A stretch of 64,000 bases of DNA from Acidimicrobiales bacterium (GTDB lineage Bacteria > Actinomycetota > Acidimicrobiia > Acidimicrobiales > UBA8190), in contig DATKSK010000018.1 of assembly GCA_035531755.1 (NCBI GenBank), positions 17,814 to 81,813 on the forward strand. Direction: 5' to 3'. Position numbers and translations under genes: made by a program. The notes beneath the pieces are model-generated. The model was given only the letters and a program-made list of their open reading frames with translations. It searched no databases and was not told the origin of the DNA. This document shows, piece by piece, positions 61,757 to 64,000 of the stretch. Numbering within the stretch: position 1 is the stretch's first letter; every line of letters starts with the position of its first letter.

Positions 61757-62577
61757 CCCGCGCGCCGGGCCGAGGGCCCGTAGGCGCGGCCGAAACGCAG
61801 GCGTCGCCAGATGGCGAAGGTGTCGCGCAGCATGTCGAACACCACCCGGACCGACACGGTGCTGCTGAAGCGTCGCCCGATGCGCACCGGGGCCTCGACG
61901 AGGTCGCGGTACCCGAGGCGCCGGGCGATGACGAGCATCTCGAGGTCGAAGGCGTAGCCCTCCTCGACCATGAGCGGGAGCACCTCGGCGAGGACCTCGC
62001 GGCGCACGAGCTTTATGCCCGCCTGGGTGTCGCGCACGTCGAGGTGGAACATCATCCGGACCAGTTGCTGGTAGCCCCACGAGTACAGGCGGCGGGCCAT
62101 GGGGTACACGACCTGCGAGTCGGGGTGGCGCTTGCTCCCGAGCACCACGTCCGGGTGCACGCTGCGTACCACCTCGACGAACTCGGCCAGCAGTTCCGGC
62201 GGCACGTCGCCGTCGCCGTCGATGAACCCGAGGTAGCGCCCGCGGCCCTGGGCGAGCCCGGCCCGGACGGCGCGGCCCTTGCCGGCGTGGGGGAGCACGA
62301 CCCGCACGACGACGTCGGGATGGACGCCTTCGAGGGTGGCCTCGCTCCCGTCGGTGGACCCGTCGGACACCGCCACGATCTCGAAGGAGATGCCCGTGCC
62401 CCTGAGCACCTCGGCGGCGCGCTCGACCGTCGTCCGCAGGACGGGCCCGGGGTTGTAGTACGGCACCACGACCGTCAGGTCGAGGACCGGGTCCGGGAGC
62501 CCCGATGGAGGCACCAGGCTCAACGGGGCCACGACCGCCGACGCGGCATGGAGGTCTCCTGGTTGGTGTCGCGCCAC
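61753..62577 (-). CDS. Glycosyltransferase family 2, dolichyl/polyprenyl-phosphate sugar synthase-like
   Basis: A 274-residue GT-A enzyme. Motifs are LTVVVPYYNPGPVLRTTVER, VAVSDGSTDGSEATLEG (nucleotide-sugar site), GKGRAVRAGLAQGRGRYLGF, IDGDGDVPPELL (metal-binding DxD) and DTQAGIKLVRREVLAEVLPL; the last is typical of polyprenyl-phosphate glucose/mannose synthases (DPM1/ALG5-like). No transmembrane region follows. GTG 62577 has GGGAGGGGGG just upstream. It is divergent from sqdB, and may act in glycolipid or envelope glycan synthesis (inference). Confidence 0.87.
   Translation of the reverse strand: MARHQPGDLHAASAVVAPLSLVPPSGLPDPVLDLTVVVPYYNPGPVLRTTVERAAEVLRGTGISFEIVAVSDGSTDGSEATLEGVHPDVVVRVVLPHAGKGRAVRAGLAQGRGRYLGFIDGDGDVPPELLAEFVEVVRSVHPDVVLGSKRHPDSQVVYPMARRLYSWGYQQLVRMMFHLDVRDTQAGIKLVRREVLAEVLPLMVEEGYAFDLEMLVIARRLGYRDLVEAPVRIGRRFSSTVSVRVVFDMLRDTFAIWRRLRFGRAYGPSARRAG

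Positions 62578-64000
<1,423 letters not shown>

Overview
The window is G+C-rich DNA (about three quarters G+C by eye) of an actinobacterial type. Supporting signs are frequent GTG starts, GTGA stop/start overlaps, TANNNT -10 hexamers placed 5-8 bases before start codons (leaderless promoters), a short SRP RNA beside dnaX, a MarP-type protease, a wax ester synthase/DGAT and a small acyl-CoA carboxylase epsilon-like subunit. A deep Actinomycetota lineage such as Acidimicrobiia fits best; this is inference from gene content, not from a marker phylogeny.

Layout. 1-7.4 kb, minus strand: a truncated secreted IPT/TIG-repeat protein, then a catabolic operon (FAD-linked 2-hydroxyacid dehydrogenase, ThDP decarboxylase-like enzyme, 5-oxoprolinase PxpA and a fused PxpB-PxpC). 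7.5-17.4 kb, plus strand: MarP-like protease; a GH15 glucoamylase/trehalase, glucose dehydrogenase and metallo-hydrolase operon; wax ester synthase, PhyH dioxygenase and TAT-exported phospholipase C-like enzyme; an enoyl-CoA hydratase. 17.5-23.8 kb: a secreted beta-helix protein, a KimA-like transporter with a DUF4118 membrane partner, and a secreted duplicated-domain protein. 23.8-29.7 kb: two tRNA-Ser genes, tadA, SRP RNA, dnaX and recR, with an accessory islet (Fic protein, duplicated operator region, IS481 remnant) between the two tRNAs. 29.7-32.3 kb: a DNA methyltransferase with an extra C-terminal domain, overlapping an unrecognised gene.

32.4-41.4 kb holds much of the ethylmalonyl-CoA pathway: thiolase, crotonyl-CoA carboxylase/reductase, epimerase, propionyl-CoA carboxylase beta with an epsilon-like partner, ethylmalonyl-CoA mutase and 3-hydroxyacyl-CoA dehydrogenase. 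Together they convert acetyl-CoA to C4/C5 CoA esters and process propionyl-CoA. 41.7-46.8 kb: a peptidase E-like protein, two cyclophilins, lysC-asd and phoU. 46.9-52.6 kb, minus strand: a DUF7064-like protein, a phosphotransferase, a type II NADH dehydrogenase and a fused E1 of a branched-chain 2-oxoacid dehydrogenase. 52.7-61.6 kb: rmuC and an AddA/AddB-like recombination helicase-nuclease pair. 61.7-64 kb: a GT2 glycosyltransferase divergent from a truncated sqdB (sulfolipid synthesis).

Two window-wide patterns stand out. Short tandem repeats (units of 9-27 bp, 2-5 copies) repeatedly lie on or just after stop codons, in several cases as copies of the gene's own last codons plus stop. Many start codons are preceded at fixed distance by TANNNT, which fits leaderless transcription and helps to decide starts.
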